Source of the DNA: Hymenobacter arizonensis
Lineage (GTDB): Bacteria; Bacteroidota; Bacteroidia; Cytophagales; Hymenobacteraceae
DNA: 64,000 nucleotides
Direction of reading: 5' to 3'
Assembly (NCBI RefSeq): GCF_900115775.1
Contig: NZ_FOXS01000001.1
Span: forward strand, 558,001 to 622,000
In this document: positions 32,612 through 41,904 of the stretch, in pieces
How the letters are laid out: each line of letters starts with the position of its first letter
How positions within the stretch are numbered: the first letter of the stretch is position 1
Notes under the pieces: model-generated
What the model was told of the DNA's origin: nothing
Databases searched by the model: none
Seen by the model: only the letters and a program-made list of their open reading frames with translations
Program-made: the position numbers and the translations under genes

Positions 32612-33337
32612 ATGAGTCAAGAAAATTTACCCAAAGTAGAAGAACAGCCTTACGACCCCAACCTGGATGCCCAGGACGAGGATGTAGTTTCGGGCGGCAA
32701 CAACCGGCTGACGTACGTGCTGGTGGCGGTGGTTTTGGCGCTGGTGGTTGGCTACCTGATGTTGCCGAAGGGCAGCGGCGGGGGCATGGCGTCGGCTACG
32801 CCTTCGTTCCTGCTCGATGATGCGGCCGTAACGGCCACAGCCACAGCCCCCACCTCGGCCGACAGCATTGCGGCAGGTCTAAAATCCGCAACGGTGGCTG
32901 CTGCCAAACAAACCGAGGAAACAACCTCCAAATCGTCGGATAAGGCTGCGGCTAGTGCCAAAATCACGGCGCCGGTGAGCACCGTGGCCCTGGTAACCCC
33001 CACGGCGGCTCCCGTGCAGGCGCCCGAGCCTGAAGTAGCAGAGGTAGCGCCTTCGGCTCCCGAGCCCGCTGCCCCCTCCAACGTTACCCTAACCGGCCGC
33101 ATTCTGGACGAGAGCGGCCGGCCCATGGTGGGCGCCACCGTCTTGCTGAAAGGCAGCAGCAAAGGCACCAGCACCGACGCCAATGGCAGCTACGCGCTGG
33201 AAGTACCCGGCGGCAACGACCACAGCCTGATTTTCGGCTATGGCGGCTACGACGACGAGGTGGTTCACGTCAGCGGTTCCCGCCCTGTGAACGTGACCCT
33301 AACGCCCCGCGCTAAGTCGGGCCGCAAGCGTCGCTAA
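32612..33337 (+). CDS. Membrane-anchored carboxypeptidase-regulatory-like domain protein
   Basis: A 241-aa protein. A short cytosolic N-terminus (SQENLPKVEEQPYDPNLDAQ) leads to one membrane span near 33-53 (NRLTYVLVAVVLALVVGYLM) and an Ala/Thr/Pro linker of about 100 residues. The C-terminal CarboxypepD_reg-like beta domain reads TLTGRILDESGRPMVGATVL then LKGSSKGTSTDANGSYALEV, the domain that begins many TonB-dependent transporters, here without any barrel. The span and linker suggest the domain is presented in the periplasm. ATG at 32612. It ends in KSGRKRR, and a strong terminator follows. Confidence 0.75.
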   Translation: MSQENLPKVEEQPYDPNLDAQDEDVVSGGNNRLTYVLVAVVLALVVGYLMLPKGSGGGMASATPSFLLDDAAVTATATAPTSADSIAAGLKSATVAAAKQTEETTSKSSDKAAASAKITAPVSTVALVTPTAAPVQAPEPEVAEVAPSAPEPAAPSNVTLTGRILDESGRPMVGATVLLKGSSKGTSTDANGSYALEVPGGNDHSLIFGYGGYDDEVVHVSGSRPVNVTLTPRAKSGRKRR

Positions 33338-33387
33338 GCCATCGGCCGTTGCCCAACTTGACGCTATTAATTATTAAGCTATTCATT

Positions 33388-33419
33388 AAAAAAGGCCTCC
33401 TATTGGAGGCCTTTTTTTT
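33388..33419 (+). terminator. Rho-independent terminator after the membrane-anchored protein gene
   Basis: AAAAAAGGCCTCC at 33388-33400 and GGAGGCCTTTTTTTT at 33405-33419 form a perfect stem with a TATT loop and a built-in T-run. The A/T symmetry makes it usable for the convergent permease gene too. Confidence 0.9.
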
Positions 33420-33469
33420 GTGCTGTAGAGAACCGGCCGTCAAGAAGCTCGGCACGATGTAGTGCGTGC

Positions 33470-34954
33470 TTACCCTTGCGTGCGATTGCCGAACCGACGG
33501 CCAAACAGGAAGTACACCGGCAGGCCCAGGGCCACGAGCCCGAGGCCGCGCCGTGAAAACTCGGCCGTATCGGGCGCAATCAGGAGAATAATGCAGAAGG
33601 TGCTGGCCAACAAAATGTAGAGGCCTGGCACCACTGGGTAGCCCCAGGCACGGTAGGGGCGCGGGGCCTCGGGCCGGGTGCGGCGCAGCACAAAGATGCC
33701 AATGATGGTGACCACGTAAAACAGAATAACCGAGAACATGACGTAGTTGAGCAGCTGGCCATAGGAGCCGCTCAGGCAGAGCAGGCTGGCCCATAGGCAC
33801 TGAGCCCACAAGGCGCGGCCGGGAACGCCAGCGCGGTTGAGGCGGGCAAGGCCGGGGAAAAACAAGCCGTCTTTGGCCATGGCAAAGTAGGCGCGGGCAC
33901 CGCTGAGAATGATGCCGTTGTTTGCCCCAAAGGTGCTGAGCATGATGAGCACCGCCAGCACGTAGGCACCCGCCGGCCCGAGCACCGACTCGGCTACGGC
34001 GGTGGCAACCCGGTCGTCGGTGGCATACATGATGCCGCGGCCGGCCACGGTGGTGGCGTCGGGCGAGCCATTGAGGGGCAGCACCAACAGGTACACCACG
34101 TTTATGAGAATGTAGAGGGCCGTGACGATGGCCGTGCCGATGGCCATGCTGCGTACCAGCGTGCGCTCGGGGTTCTGGATTTCCTCGCCGGCAAAGCCAA
34201 TGTTGTTCCAGGAGTCGGAGGAGAACAGCGAACCGGTCATGGCCATGCCGATGGCGATGACGAGTGCGCTGCCGCTGATGGGGATGATGGCTGCGCCCAC
34301 GCCGGGGGCCGGGTGGCGGGTAGCGCTCCAGAGGTCGGCGAAGTTGACCTGAATGGCTTCGTGGTTCAGCCCCAGGGCCACCCCAAACACGATGAGCAAG
34401 CCCAGCGCAATCAGCTTGGTGCTGCCCAGCACGTTCTGAATGAGCTTGCCGGTGCGCACGCCCTGGGCGTTGAGCGCGGTGATGCCGACGATGAGCACGA
34501 TGGCCAGCAACTGCACGCTGCTAAACTCGAAGCTGCCAACCTGAAACAACAAGTTTTTAACGCTGAAAAAAGGAATCAGCACGCCGGTGAACTTGGCGAA
34601 GGCTACGGCCACGGCGGCTATCACGCCGGTTTGAATGACGAGGAAAAGCGACCAGCCGTAGAGAAAGGCGGTGAGGCGGCCAAAGGCCTCGCGCAGGTAC
34701 ACGTACTGCCCGCCCACTTTGGGGAACATGCTGGCCAACTCGCCGTAGCTGATGGCCCCCGCCATGGTGATGAAGCCGGTGAGCAGCCACACCACCAGCA
34801 GCCAGCCGGAGCTGCCCACCTGCCGGGCAATGTCGGCCGAAACAATGAAAATGCCCGAGCCTATCATGCTGCCGGTCACCAGCATAATGGCATCGAAGAG
34901 AGTGATGGCCCGTTGGAAATGGGGCTGAGTGGATGGGGGTTGAGGTTCGGACAT
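33470..34954 (-). CDS. APC-family amino-acid permease
   Basis: A 494-aa inner-membrane transporter with about 12 helices. The first helix carries the substrate-binding LVTGSMIGSGIFIVSADIAR (GSGIF motif). LASMFPKVGGQYVYLREAF and SWNNIGFAGEEIQNPERTLV follow as in the LAT/basic amino-acid branch. It probably exchanges or symports amino acids; the substrate is not readable. The frame extends to 35218, but MSEPQPPSTQPHFQRAITLF at 34952-34954 is the sensible start. It is transcribed alone. Confidence 0.92.
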   Translation of the reverse strand: MSEPQPPSTQPHFQRAITLFDAIMLVTGSMIGSGIFIVSADIARQVGSSGWLLVVWLLTGFITMAGAISYGELASMFPKVGGQYVYLREAFGRLTAFLYGWSLFLVIQTGVIAAVAVAFAKFTGVLIPFFSVKNLLFQVGSFEFSSVQLLAIVLIVGITALNAQGVRTGKLIQNVLGSTKLIALGLLIVFGVALGLNHEAIQVNFADLWSATRHPAPGVGAAIIPISGSALVIAIGMAMTGSLFSSDSWNNIGFAGEEIQNPERTLVRSMAIGTAIVTALYILINVVYLLVLPLNGSPDATTVAGRGIMYATDDRVATAVAESVLGPAGAYVLAVLIMLSTFGANNGIILSGARAYFAMAKDGLFFPGLARLNRAGVPGRALWAQCLWASLLCLSGSYGQLLNYVMFSVILFYVVTIIGIFVLRRTRPEAPRPYRAWGYPVVPGLYILLASTFCIILLIAPDTAEFSRRGLGLVALGLPVYFLFGRRFGNRTQG

Positions 34955-35386
34955 GCAAATCTGAAGTGAGGGTATTTTGGCCGGAAGATAGAATAAGAAA
35001 AGCCTGCTCAGTAAGAGTAGGGGTAATTGAGGCTGGGCTGAAGGGGTTTGATATTTCAAACCCGAGCCGTACTGAGTTGGCATAAGCACCGCTGTTGCGG
35101 TTGCCATCGCCACCGATAAGGTGATATTCTTCCTGCCGCCACGCAATCTGTGAGGTCGGAAGAGAGGGCCCGGCGCTGAATAGGTGCTGCGCTCGCCGCA
35201 AATTCGTAGAGCGAACAACTTTCCATAAACAAGCGCAACCGGTAGGCGCTATGAAAAACGGGCTGCCAGAGCCAGCTACGCTATGTCAACGTTGCGCGGA
35301 AAGCGAAAGCAGCATCACAACTGTTCTGATTCGCCCATCCCGGCATTCGGCCGTACTTTCGCCGTCCGTCATCCGCTTCCTTTCGC
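34955..35386. other. Intergenic region between divergent genes
   Basis: About 430 bases, with starts on both sides. It has a small perfect hairpin, GGGTTTGA-TATT-TCAAACCC, at 35044-35063 (a symmetric site or weak terminator-like element) and a -7-like TACTTTCG at about 35354 before the 922-aa gene. No gene was seen. Confidence 0.4.
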
Positions 35387-38155
35387 ATGTCCCGTAAGCT
35401 CCTGGCGTTGTTAACGGCGCTATTTCTGTTGCTCACGCTGGCGACTTACGTCTACTACCGGCGTACCCTGGCGGCCGTACCCGTAGACCCGTATGCCCTG
35501 GTGCCCAACGATGCGGTGCTGGTGCTGAGCACCCATGACCACCCCGCCCTAGTGCGCCACCTGCAGGAAACCGGCCTCTGGGACAACCTTACGGCGGTGC
35601 GCTACTTCCAGCAGTCGGCCGGGCACCTGGCGCTGGCCGACAGCCTGACCGGCCGCACGGTCCGCCGCCGTAGCGGTGTGATGACCTTGCTGGGCCGCAA
35701 GCTGGTAATAACCTCCGTGCACGTAACCGGCCCGGGCGTGTTCGACGTGCTCTACCAAATTCCGCTGACCCGCGTGAGCGAGTACCGGCAGGTGCGCGGC
35801 CTGCTCGAAACCCTGGGCCGCGACGCCCGCTACCGCCTCAGCACCCGCAACTACGAGGCCCACGAGCTAACGGTGCTCACCGAGCGCAACAGCGAAACCA
35901 GCCTCACAGTGCTCAACTACCGCAACCACCTGCTGCTAAGCACCAACGCCGGGCTGGTGGAGGCCGTGGTGCGCCGCACAGCCCACCCCGATGCCCCCAC
36001 GGTGATGACCTCCTTCGGGCCTACTGACTTGCTGCGGGTGAGTGGCGTTGATGCCACCCTGATGGTGAACTACCGCCGGCTTCCCCAGTTTCTGGACGTG
36101 CTGTTTCGGCCCGATGCCCACGGGCAGTTCGACCAACTGGCGGGCATGGTTTCGGAGGGTTTGCTAGGGGTGAGGCTGGCCGGCAACCGGGCGCAGCTGC
36201 AAGGGTTTTCGAACCCCGAAACCGCCAGGGGTACCATGCAGCAGCGCCTGCAAGGGCAGCGCGCCGTGCCGCTGGGCCTTGCCCCCTGGCTGAGCACCCG
36301 CACGGCCATGCTGCTGCACTTAGCCGCAAACCCTAGCCGCACCTGGCCCCAGCCCGGTGGTTCCGCGGCCGATTTGGAGGGGCGCACCGCGGCGCTCGAT
36401 AGCTTGCGCGCCACCTTTGGCGGCGAAATGGCCATTGCCTACCTGGCCACTACTACGGCCGGTAGCAAGCCCGGGCGCCTGGCTTTTGTGCATTGCCCCA
36501 CGCCCGCCCGCACCCAGCAGTGGCTGGCCCGCCTGCGCCGCGTTTATGGCAACTCGCCCGCCTTCACCAGGGTAGGGGCTTATCAAATTCACCCCGTGGG
36601 CTTTCCGGAATCCATGGTGCTAGGGCCGCTGCTGGCCCCCGCCCAACCCTACGCCGTGGAAGCCCGGCCCGCCGCGGGCGTGCTGGTGGGCGATTACCTG
36701 GTGTTCTCCGACGAGTTGACGCTCAATGGCTATCTGGCCGATGTGGTGGCGCGGCGCACCTGGGCCCAGACTCCGGCGCAAGTCTCGTTTTTGCAGGAAA
36801 CCCTGCCGAGAGCCCGGCTAAGCATTTTCATAGATACCCGCAACAGCTGGAATGCCCTGCTCGGGGCGCTCACCGAAGAACGCCGGGCAGGCCTGCTGCG
36901 CAACGAAGCCCTGTTTAAGCGCTTCCCGCAGGTAGCCATGCAGCTGGTGCCTGATGAAAACGAGGCGGACCCCAGCGCCCAATACTTTACCCAGCTGCTG
37001 CTCCGGCATCCGGCCTTGGGCCCGGCTTCTACCATGCCCGGGGGGCGCGCCGCCAACGGCCGGGTGCTCACCTTCAACCACGAGCTGGTGGGGCAGCCCA
37101 CGCTGCTGCCCGCTCTGGGCACCCGCATTCCGGCCGTGGTGGTGCAGGACTCGGTGGGGGCCATGCACTACGTGAGCCCCGACAACACCGTGCTTTGGTC
37201 CGATACGCTGGCGGGGCTTGCCCGGGGCGTGAGCTTGCTGCCCAGCGGCGGCGGCGTGGCAGGAGGCTTGCTGCTGGGCGCCGCCAACCGTCTGCACCTG
37301 CTGGGCAATGAGGGCGCCGAAGTGCTGCCCTTTCCCCTGAACCTGCCCGATACCTTGCGCGTAGCCGCCCTGCTGGCCATACCCGCCATCGGAACCAAAG
37401 TGCCCGCTCGCCTGCTGGTCGTGACGGCTGGCAACGACCTGCTGCTGCTCGACGCCCGGGGCCGCCTGTACCCCGGCTGGCAGCCCAAGCGCCTCGACTT
37501 CCCGCTGGCGGGCAAGCCGGCTTTTTTCAACGTGAACGGCCGCGACATAGTCTTGGCCCCCCTGCAGAATGGCTACGTGTATGCTTTCGACCCACTAGGC
37601 AGCCTGCTGCCGGGCTTCCCCCTGAGCATGGGTGGGCGGCTGGCGGGCGATGTAGTGGTGCAGACCGCCAGCACCTTAAGCCGCACCCGCCTCACCCTAG
37701 TGAACCAGCACGGCGAGTTGATTGCCTTCAACCTGAGCGGCGACATCGTGAGCCGCACCCGCGTGGCTACCTGGAGCCGGACCGCCCGCTTCCGCCTCGT
37801 GCCCGAACCCAAGGGCCGGTCTTTCGTGGTGACCCGGGAAGACGGCAATCAGCTCGACGTGTACTTGCCTAATCAAAAGACCCCGCTGCTAACCCAGCGC
37901 TTCGTGACCTCGGGCACCAAGCCTGTGCAATTCTTCGACTTCGGGAAAGGGCGTCAGCTAGTGGCTGTGACCGAGCCTGGCCCGGGCCACGTATTTCTTT
38001 ACGATGGCAAGGGGCGCCTGCTCGGCGGCGACCCCGTGCCCAGCACCGGTTCCGGCGTGGCCCTGAGCCACGATGCCACCACTGACACCTACCACTTGGT
38101 GCGCGTGGTGGGACGGGAGCTGCGGCGCACCGAGCTCAAGGTGACGCTCCCGTAG
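35387..38155 (+). CDS. Large membrane-anchored periplasmic protein of unknown function
   Basis: A 922-aa protein. An N-terminal hydrophobic segment (LLALLTALFLLLTLATYVYY, about 5-24) acts as an anchor or uncleaved signal. The region 30-600 begins DPYALVPNDAVLVLSTHDHP and is a DUF3352-like alpha/beta region with no catalytic motif seen. From about 600 the sequence turns to short repeated beta blades, such as LLVVTAGNDLLLLDARGRLY and LAPLQNGYVYAFDPLGSLLP with LPGFPL, resembling PQQ/WD-type propeller strands. This suggests an envelope scaffold or binding protein. No family can be named with certainty. ATG at 35387; single-gene unit by spacing. Confidence 0.75.
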   Translation: MSRKLLALLTALFLLLTLATYVYYRRTLAAVPVDPYALVPNDAVLVLSTHDHPALVRHLQETGLWDNLTAVRYFQQSAGHLALADSLTGRTVRRRSGVMTLLGRKLVITSVHVTGPGVFDVLYQIPLTRVSEYRQVRGLLETLGRDARYRLSTRNYEAHELTVLTERNSETSLTVLNYRNHLLLSTNAGLVEAVVRRTAHPDAPTVMTSFGPTDLLRVSGVDATLMVNYRRLPQFLDVLFRPDAHGQFDQLAGMVSEGLLGVRLAGNRAQLQGFSNPETARGTMQQRLQGQRAVPLGLAPWLSTRTAMLLHLAANPSRTWPQPGGSAADLEGRTAALDSLRATFGGEMAIAYLATTTAGSKPGRLAFVHCPTPARTQQWLARLRRVYGNSPAFTRVGAYQIHPVGFPESMVLGPLLAPAQPYAVEARPAAGVLVGDYLVFSDELTLNGYLADVVARRTWAQTPAQVSFLQETLPRARLSIFIDTRNSWNALLGALTEERRAGLLRNEALFKRFPQVAMQLVPDENEADPSAQYFTQLLLRHPALGPASTMPGGRAANGRVLTFNHELVGQPTLLPALGTRIPAVVVQDSVGAMHYVSPDNTVLWSDTLAGLARGVSLLPSGGGVAGGLLLGAANRLHLLGNEGAEVLPFPLNLPDTLRVAALLAIPAIGTKVPARLLVVTAGNDLLLLDARGRLYPGWQPKRLDFPLAGKPAFFNVNGRDIVLAPLQNGYVYAFDPLGSLLPGFPLSMGGRLAGDVVVQTASTLSRTRLTLVNQHGELIAFNLSGDIVSRTRVATWSRTARFRLVPEPKGRSFVVTREDGNQLDVYLPNQKTPLLTQRFVTSGTKPVQFFDFGKGRQLVAVTEPGPGHVFLYDGKGRLLGGDPVPSTGSGVALSHDATTDTYHLVRVVGRELRRTELKVTLP

Positions 38156-38275
38156 CAAGCCTATCACTCCGAGGCGCCACGTAGCTGTTGTTGCTTTGAC
38201 TATAAGCTCTCGGCCGCTGTGCTCAACTCAATATGTTTTGGACATTAGTCCTACTAAACTCCCAATACTTTTTTG

Positions 38276-39322
38276 ATGGAAATGCTTCCCACTGGCTTGG
38301 TCGTTGGTAAGTTCTGGCCACTGCACAAGGGCCATCAGCTGCTGCTCGAAACGGCTGCGGCTCAGGTTGCGGAGCTGGTGGTCCTGGTTTATGCCAGCCC
38401 CGATTCGCCTACTATGCCAGCGGCCGTGCGTGCCGGTTGGATTAAGGAGCTGTACCGGGGCGATGAACTGTCTGCTGGCATCTGCATAGGCTCGACCCGC
38501 TTGCGGGTATTCGCCCTAACCGCTGAAGCCGATGGCGTGCCGCCTGACGCAGCCCCGGATGAAGTGCACCGGGAATTTGTGCACCGCTGGCTGGCTAGCC
38601 AGGGCATTGTGGTTGATGTTGTTTTCAGCAGCGAAGGCTATGGCCCCGGCTTTGCTCAGCATCTTGGAGTTGCCCATGTCGCCGTGGATAATGCCCGCCA
38701 GCAAGTGCCGGTTTCGGGCACGCAGTTGCGGGCAGATGCAGCCGGGCTTGCCCAATATCTACATCCGTTGGTTGCGGCCCACCTGGGCGCGGTACCGCCC
38801 GCCCAGGTGCCGCGGGTGGTGTTTCTGGGGGCTGAAAGCAGCGGCAAATCAACTTTATGCGAGGCCCTGTCCAAGGCCTGCAATACCGTTTGGGTACCAG
38901 AATACGGCCGCACGCTGCACGAGCAGAAAAGCGGCAACCTGGACTACGAAGACCTGCTCTACATTGCCCGCCGCCACGCTGAGCTGGAAGATGCGGCCGC
39001 CGCTGAAGCCAACCAAGTGCTTTTTTGCGACACCAACGCGGCCACTACGGCACTGTATTCCTACTACTATTTCCATCGCTGCGACCCCATACTGCAAGCC
39101 ATGGCGGCAGTGTGCGGCCAGCGCTACGCCCACACGTTTGTGTGCGCGCCCACCGTGCCCTTCGAGCAAGACGGCTGGCGTGGGCCCGAGGCTCTGCGCA
39201 GCTTCCAGCACGGCATGATACTGATGCAGCTTGACTTTTATGGCATCCCTTACACTTTAGTGGAAGGCACAGTAGCCCAGCGCGTAGAGCAAGTGAAAAA
39301 TCATTTAACAATTAACAGTTAA
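38276..39322 (+). CDS. nadR: NadR-like NMN adenylyltransferase/ribosylnicotinamide kinase
   Basis: A 348-aa bifunctional NAD-salvage enzyme. The N-terminal nucleotidyltransferase domain begins TGLVVGKFWPLHKGHQLLLE with HxGH at the active site. The C-terminal kinase has the P-loop VVFLGAESSGKSTLCEAL, then VPEYGRTLHEQKSGNLDYED. Enterobacterial NadR has in addition an N-terminal helix-turn-helix repressor domain, which is absent here, so it is an enzyme only. ATG at 38276, with an in-frame ATG at 38282. The last codons and the stop (HLTINS then TAA) lie inside an AT-rich inverted repeat at 39300-39390, so the C-terminus has been set by the repeat. Confidence 0.9.
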   Translation: MEMLPTGLVVGKFWPLHKGHQLLLETAAAQVAELVVLVYASPDSPTMPAAVRAGWIKELYRGDELSAGICIGSTRLRVFALTAEADGVPPDAAPDEVHREFVHRWLASQGIVVDVVFSSEGYGPGFAQHLGVAHVAVDNARQQVPVSGTQLRADAAGLAQYLHPLVAAHLGAVPPAQVPRVVFLGAESSGKSTLCEALSKACNTVWVPEYGRTLHEQKSGNLDYEDLLYIARRHAELEDAAAAEANQVLFCDTNAATTALYSYYYFHRCDPILQAMAAVCGQRYAHTFVCAPTVPFEQDGWRGPEALRSFQHGMILMQLDFYGIPYTLVEGTVAQRVEQVKNHLTINS

Positions 39323-39403
39323 CAATTATCATTCAACAATGAGTAGTGATACGCTTCGTCTTCATTGTTAATTGTTAATTGTTAAATGATAACTGTTAAA
39401 TGA
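39300..39403. repeat. AT-rich inverted repeat, 'TTAACAATTAAC' family, copy 1
   Basis: Arms 39300-39326 and 39364-39390 (27 bp, one G-T pair) are built from ATTTAACAATTAACA-like units, with an extra partial unit to 39403. It overlaps the last codons of the NadR-like gene and ends 8 bases before the convergent corA stop. A second, perfect copy is at 47182-47282. Confidence 0.8.
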
Positions 39404-39410
39404 CAATTGT

Positions 39411-40622
39411 TTACCGCTGCTTCGAGAGCCATCCTTTGCGCCAGAAATAATAAAGTTGACCAACGACCATCAGGGTCATTAGCGCCAGAACTCCGGGGTA
39501 GCCCCACGGGTGGTAGAGCTCGGGCATGTTGAGCGGATTGGGCCCCTCGGGTGGGCCCTCGCGCTGGAAGTTCATACCGTAGAGACCAGCCACAAAGCTC
39601 AGCGGAATAAAAATGGCGCTGATGATGGTAAGCACCTTCATCACCTCGTTCATGCGGTTGCTTTGGTCCGACAGAAAGAGTTCGGTGAGGCTGGTGATGT
39701 TTTCCCGGTAGCTCTCGGCTAGGTCGAGGGCCTGCATGGCGTGGTCGTAGGCGTCTTTGAAGTAGACTTTCACTTCCTCGGGCATCACCTCCTCGGGCAG
39801 CCGCAGTATCTCACTGATTTTGTCGCGCTCGGGGTACACCAGGCGCCGAAAGCGCACTATGTCCTTCTTGATGCGCAGAATGCGGTTGAGCATGCGCCGC
39901 TCCCGCCGCTCGGAGAAAATCCGGTCTTCCAGGCCTTCGATGTAGTCGCCGATGGCCGCCATGGTGGGGAAATAATGGTCGATGACTACATCGGTGAGGG
40001 CGTAGGCTAGGTACAGCGAGGGCTTGCGCTTGGTGGTGCTGAAGTTGCCGCGGAGGCGGTTGCGGAGCGAGTCGAGACAGTCCTCGTAGTCGTCCTGGAA
40101 GGTGAGCACGTAGTTGGGGCCCGTGAAGATGGAGAGCTGGTCGTCGTCAATATCCAGCTCAGCGGTGAAGTCAGTCATGCGCGACACCAAAAACAGGCGG
40201 TTGTCGCCAAACACATCAACCTTGGCTCGCTGGTAGTCGCCTAGCACGTCTTCCATCTGCAGGGGGTGCAAATCGAAGTCCTGCATGATGCGCTCCATCA
40301 GGGCCAGGTCGCCGTAGCCGCGCACGTCTATCCAGTGCTTGCGCTCGGGTTGGGCCTCGAAACTGGCCCACAAATCATCATAGCTGCTGAACTCGGCCTC
40401 CGCCAAAGTAGTGTCGTCGTAGGAATAAAGAAACATGCGGGGCTTGAGGGCACCCTCGCGAATGACGAGCGCGCCGGGCCGCTGGCCAAGGGTTTCGGTT
40501 TGCTGGCGGGCCTGCTGCGTGGCCTCGCGGTCCGTGACACCATAAGCCGAATTGAGGTCATCGTCGTCATCGTCCTGGTCCAAGTCTGGGGGGGTATGGG
40601 GAACGGAGTTGGTCGAATTCAT
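39411..40622 (-). CDS. corA: CorA-family magnesium/cobalt channel
   Basis: A 403-aa inner-membrane divalent-cation channel. It has a long cytosolic N-terminal domain (about 1-330, with WIDVRGYGDLALMERIMQDF and LEDRIFSERRERRMLNRILR) and two C-terminal helices with the selectivity-loop motif GMN in FVAGLYGMNFQREGPPEG. The acidic start (PPDLDQDDDDDDLNS) is unusual for the family. The ATG at 40620-40622 is chosen; the upstream frame to 40730 is not CorA-like. Mg2+ is the usual ion. Confidence 0.95.
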   Translation of the reverse strand: MNSTNSVPHTPPDLDQDDDDDDLNSAYGVTDREATQQARQQTETLGQRPGALVIREGALKPRMFLYSYDDTTLAEAEFSSYDDLWASFEAQPERKHWIDVRGYGDLALMERIMQDFDLHPLQMEDVLGDYQRAKVDVFGDNRLFLVSRMTDFTAELDIDDDQLSIFTGPNYVLTFQDDYEDCLDSLRNRLRGNFSTTKRKPSLYLAYALTDVVIDHYFPTMAAIGDYIEGLEDRIFSERRERRMLNRILRIKKDIVRFRRLVYPERDKISEILRLPEEVMPEEVKVYFKDAYDHAMQALDLAESYRENITSLTELFLSDQSNRMNEVMKVLTIISAIFIPLSFVAGLYGMNFQREGPPEGPNPLNMPELYHPWGYPGVLALMTLMVVGQLYYFWRKGWLSKQR

Positions 40623-40792
40623 GCCACGAGAATAAATGGGGAAGGAGGGGCCAGGGCCCCAAAGCACGGCAATGATACGTGAAGGCCGATGCAAGGTGGC
40701 ATTTGGGGGCGAACGAGGTGCCTGCACCACCCTGCGCTAGCAAGCCGCCCATTCTGTGCCGTACTTTGCCCTGTAAGGCACGAAAATTAGGT

Positions 40793-41806
40793 TTGAAAAG
40801 TACGGATTCCTTAGCTACTCCTGAAACCGGCACGCACCGCCACGCGGGTCAGGTTTGGGTTGTCGAAAGCGGACCCGAGGGGCCCGCGCTGCCCCGCCTG
40901 CCGCTGGCGTTCGAGTCGTTTCTTTACCTGCAGCCGGCCCACCAGGCTTTGCAGCCGGACGGCGGGCCGGTGCTCAGCTGCTACCTCGAAGACCTAGAGG
41001 CTGGCCGCACGGTGGCCCAACTGCACTTGGCGCTGGCGCCGGAGCAGGGCACGGCCCGCAGCCCCGCGCAGGCACCTTTCGGAGCCGTGCAGCTGGCCCC
41101 GGGCCTGAGCACCAGCCAAGTGCACGCCTTGTTGAATGAGGCTGATAAGGCCTTGCACCAGCGCGGCATTCATGCCCTTCACCTGCGCAGCTACCCCTTT
41201 GCCTACGACCCGGCCGGGGCCGCCGTGCTAGCCGAAACCCTGCGGCAGCGCCACTACCGCGTCACGCTGGCCGAGCAGAACTACCACCTCGACCCAAAGC
41301 GCACTTACGAAAGCAGCCTGCACCCTTCGGAGCGGCGCCGGCTGCAGAAGTGCCGCCGCCACGGCCTGCATTTCGAGCAGGAGCCGCCCTTTTTGCTGCC
41401 GGCTGCTTACGCGTTCATACAGGCCTGCCGGCAGGAGCGGGGGCAGGAGCTTTCGCTCCCGCTGGAGCGGGTGCAGGAGCTCTTTCGCCGTTTCCCACGC
41501 GAACATTTTCTGTTCTCAGTGCGCCAGCCAAACGGCGACTGGGCGGCTCTCACGGTGGCTATTCGGGTGCACGAGCAGGTGCTTTATAATTTCTATCCGG
41601 CCAGTCCGCTGCGTTGCAACGCCTTTAGCCCAGTGGTGATGCTTAATGAAGGCCTGCACGCCTTTGCCAAAGCCAGCGACATGCGCGTGCTCGACTTGGG
41701 TACTTCCACTCTTGACTCAGGGCCTAATGCTTCTTTGCTGCGCTTCAAGCGGCATCTGGGCGGCGTGGCCGGCTTGCGCCTGAGCTGGGAGAAGGAAATT
41801 GGTTGA
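40793..41806 (+). CDS. FemAB/GNAT-type acyltransferase
   Basis: A protein of about 337 aa of the GNAT/FemAB-like fold. FAYDPAGAAVLAETLRQRHY, SSLHPSERRRLQKCRRHG (family pattern before the acceptor helix), FSVRQPNGDWAALTVAIRVH and VLDLGTSTLDSGPNASLLRF are typical of peptidyl- or acyl-transferases found in polysaccharide clusters. It is the first gene of a set with a flippase and a glycosyltransferase, so it probably modifies a surface-polysaccharide unit. The start is unsure: the frame is open from 40679, but a -7-like TACTTTG at 40762-40768 argues for the TTG at 40793. Confidence 0.75.
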   Translation: MKSTDSLATPETGTHRHAGQVWVVESGPEGPALPRLPLAFESFLYLQPAHQALQPDGGPVLSCYLEDLEAGRTVAQLHLALAPEQGTARSPAQAPFGAVQLAPGLSTSQVHALLNEADKALHQRGIHALHLRSYPFAYDPAGAAVLAETLRQRHYRVTLAEQNYHLDPKRTYESSLHPSERRRLQKCRRHGLHFEQEPPFLLPAAYAFIQACRQERGQELSLPLERVQELFRRFPREHFLFSVRQPNGDWAALTVAIRVHEQVLYNFYPASPLRCNAFSPVVMLNEGLHAFAKASDMRVLDLGTSTLDSGPNASLLRFKRHLGGVAGLRLSWEKEIG

Positions 41807-41904
41807 AGGGAGCCAGGCAGGACGGACAGCTGCAACTAGCCGGCGCTGAGACCACCCGGCATGACGTTCTTTACGCCCGATAAATCCTTTCTCCTATTCC
41901 CTTC

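Noticed and set aside
39300..39403. Short TTAACAATTAACA units looked like a CRISPR-type repeat
   Set aside because: The units are nearly contiguous, of irregular length and arranged as an inverted repeat; no regular unique spacers and no cas genes are present.
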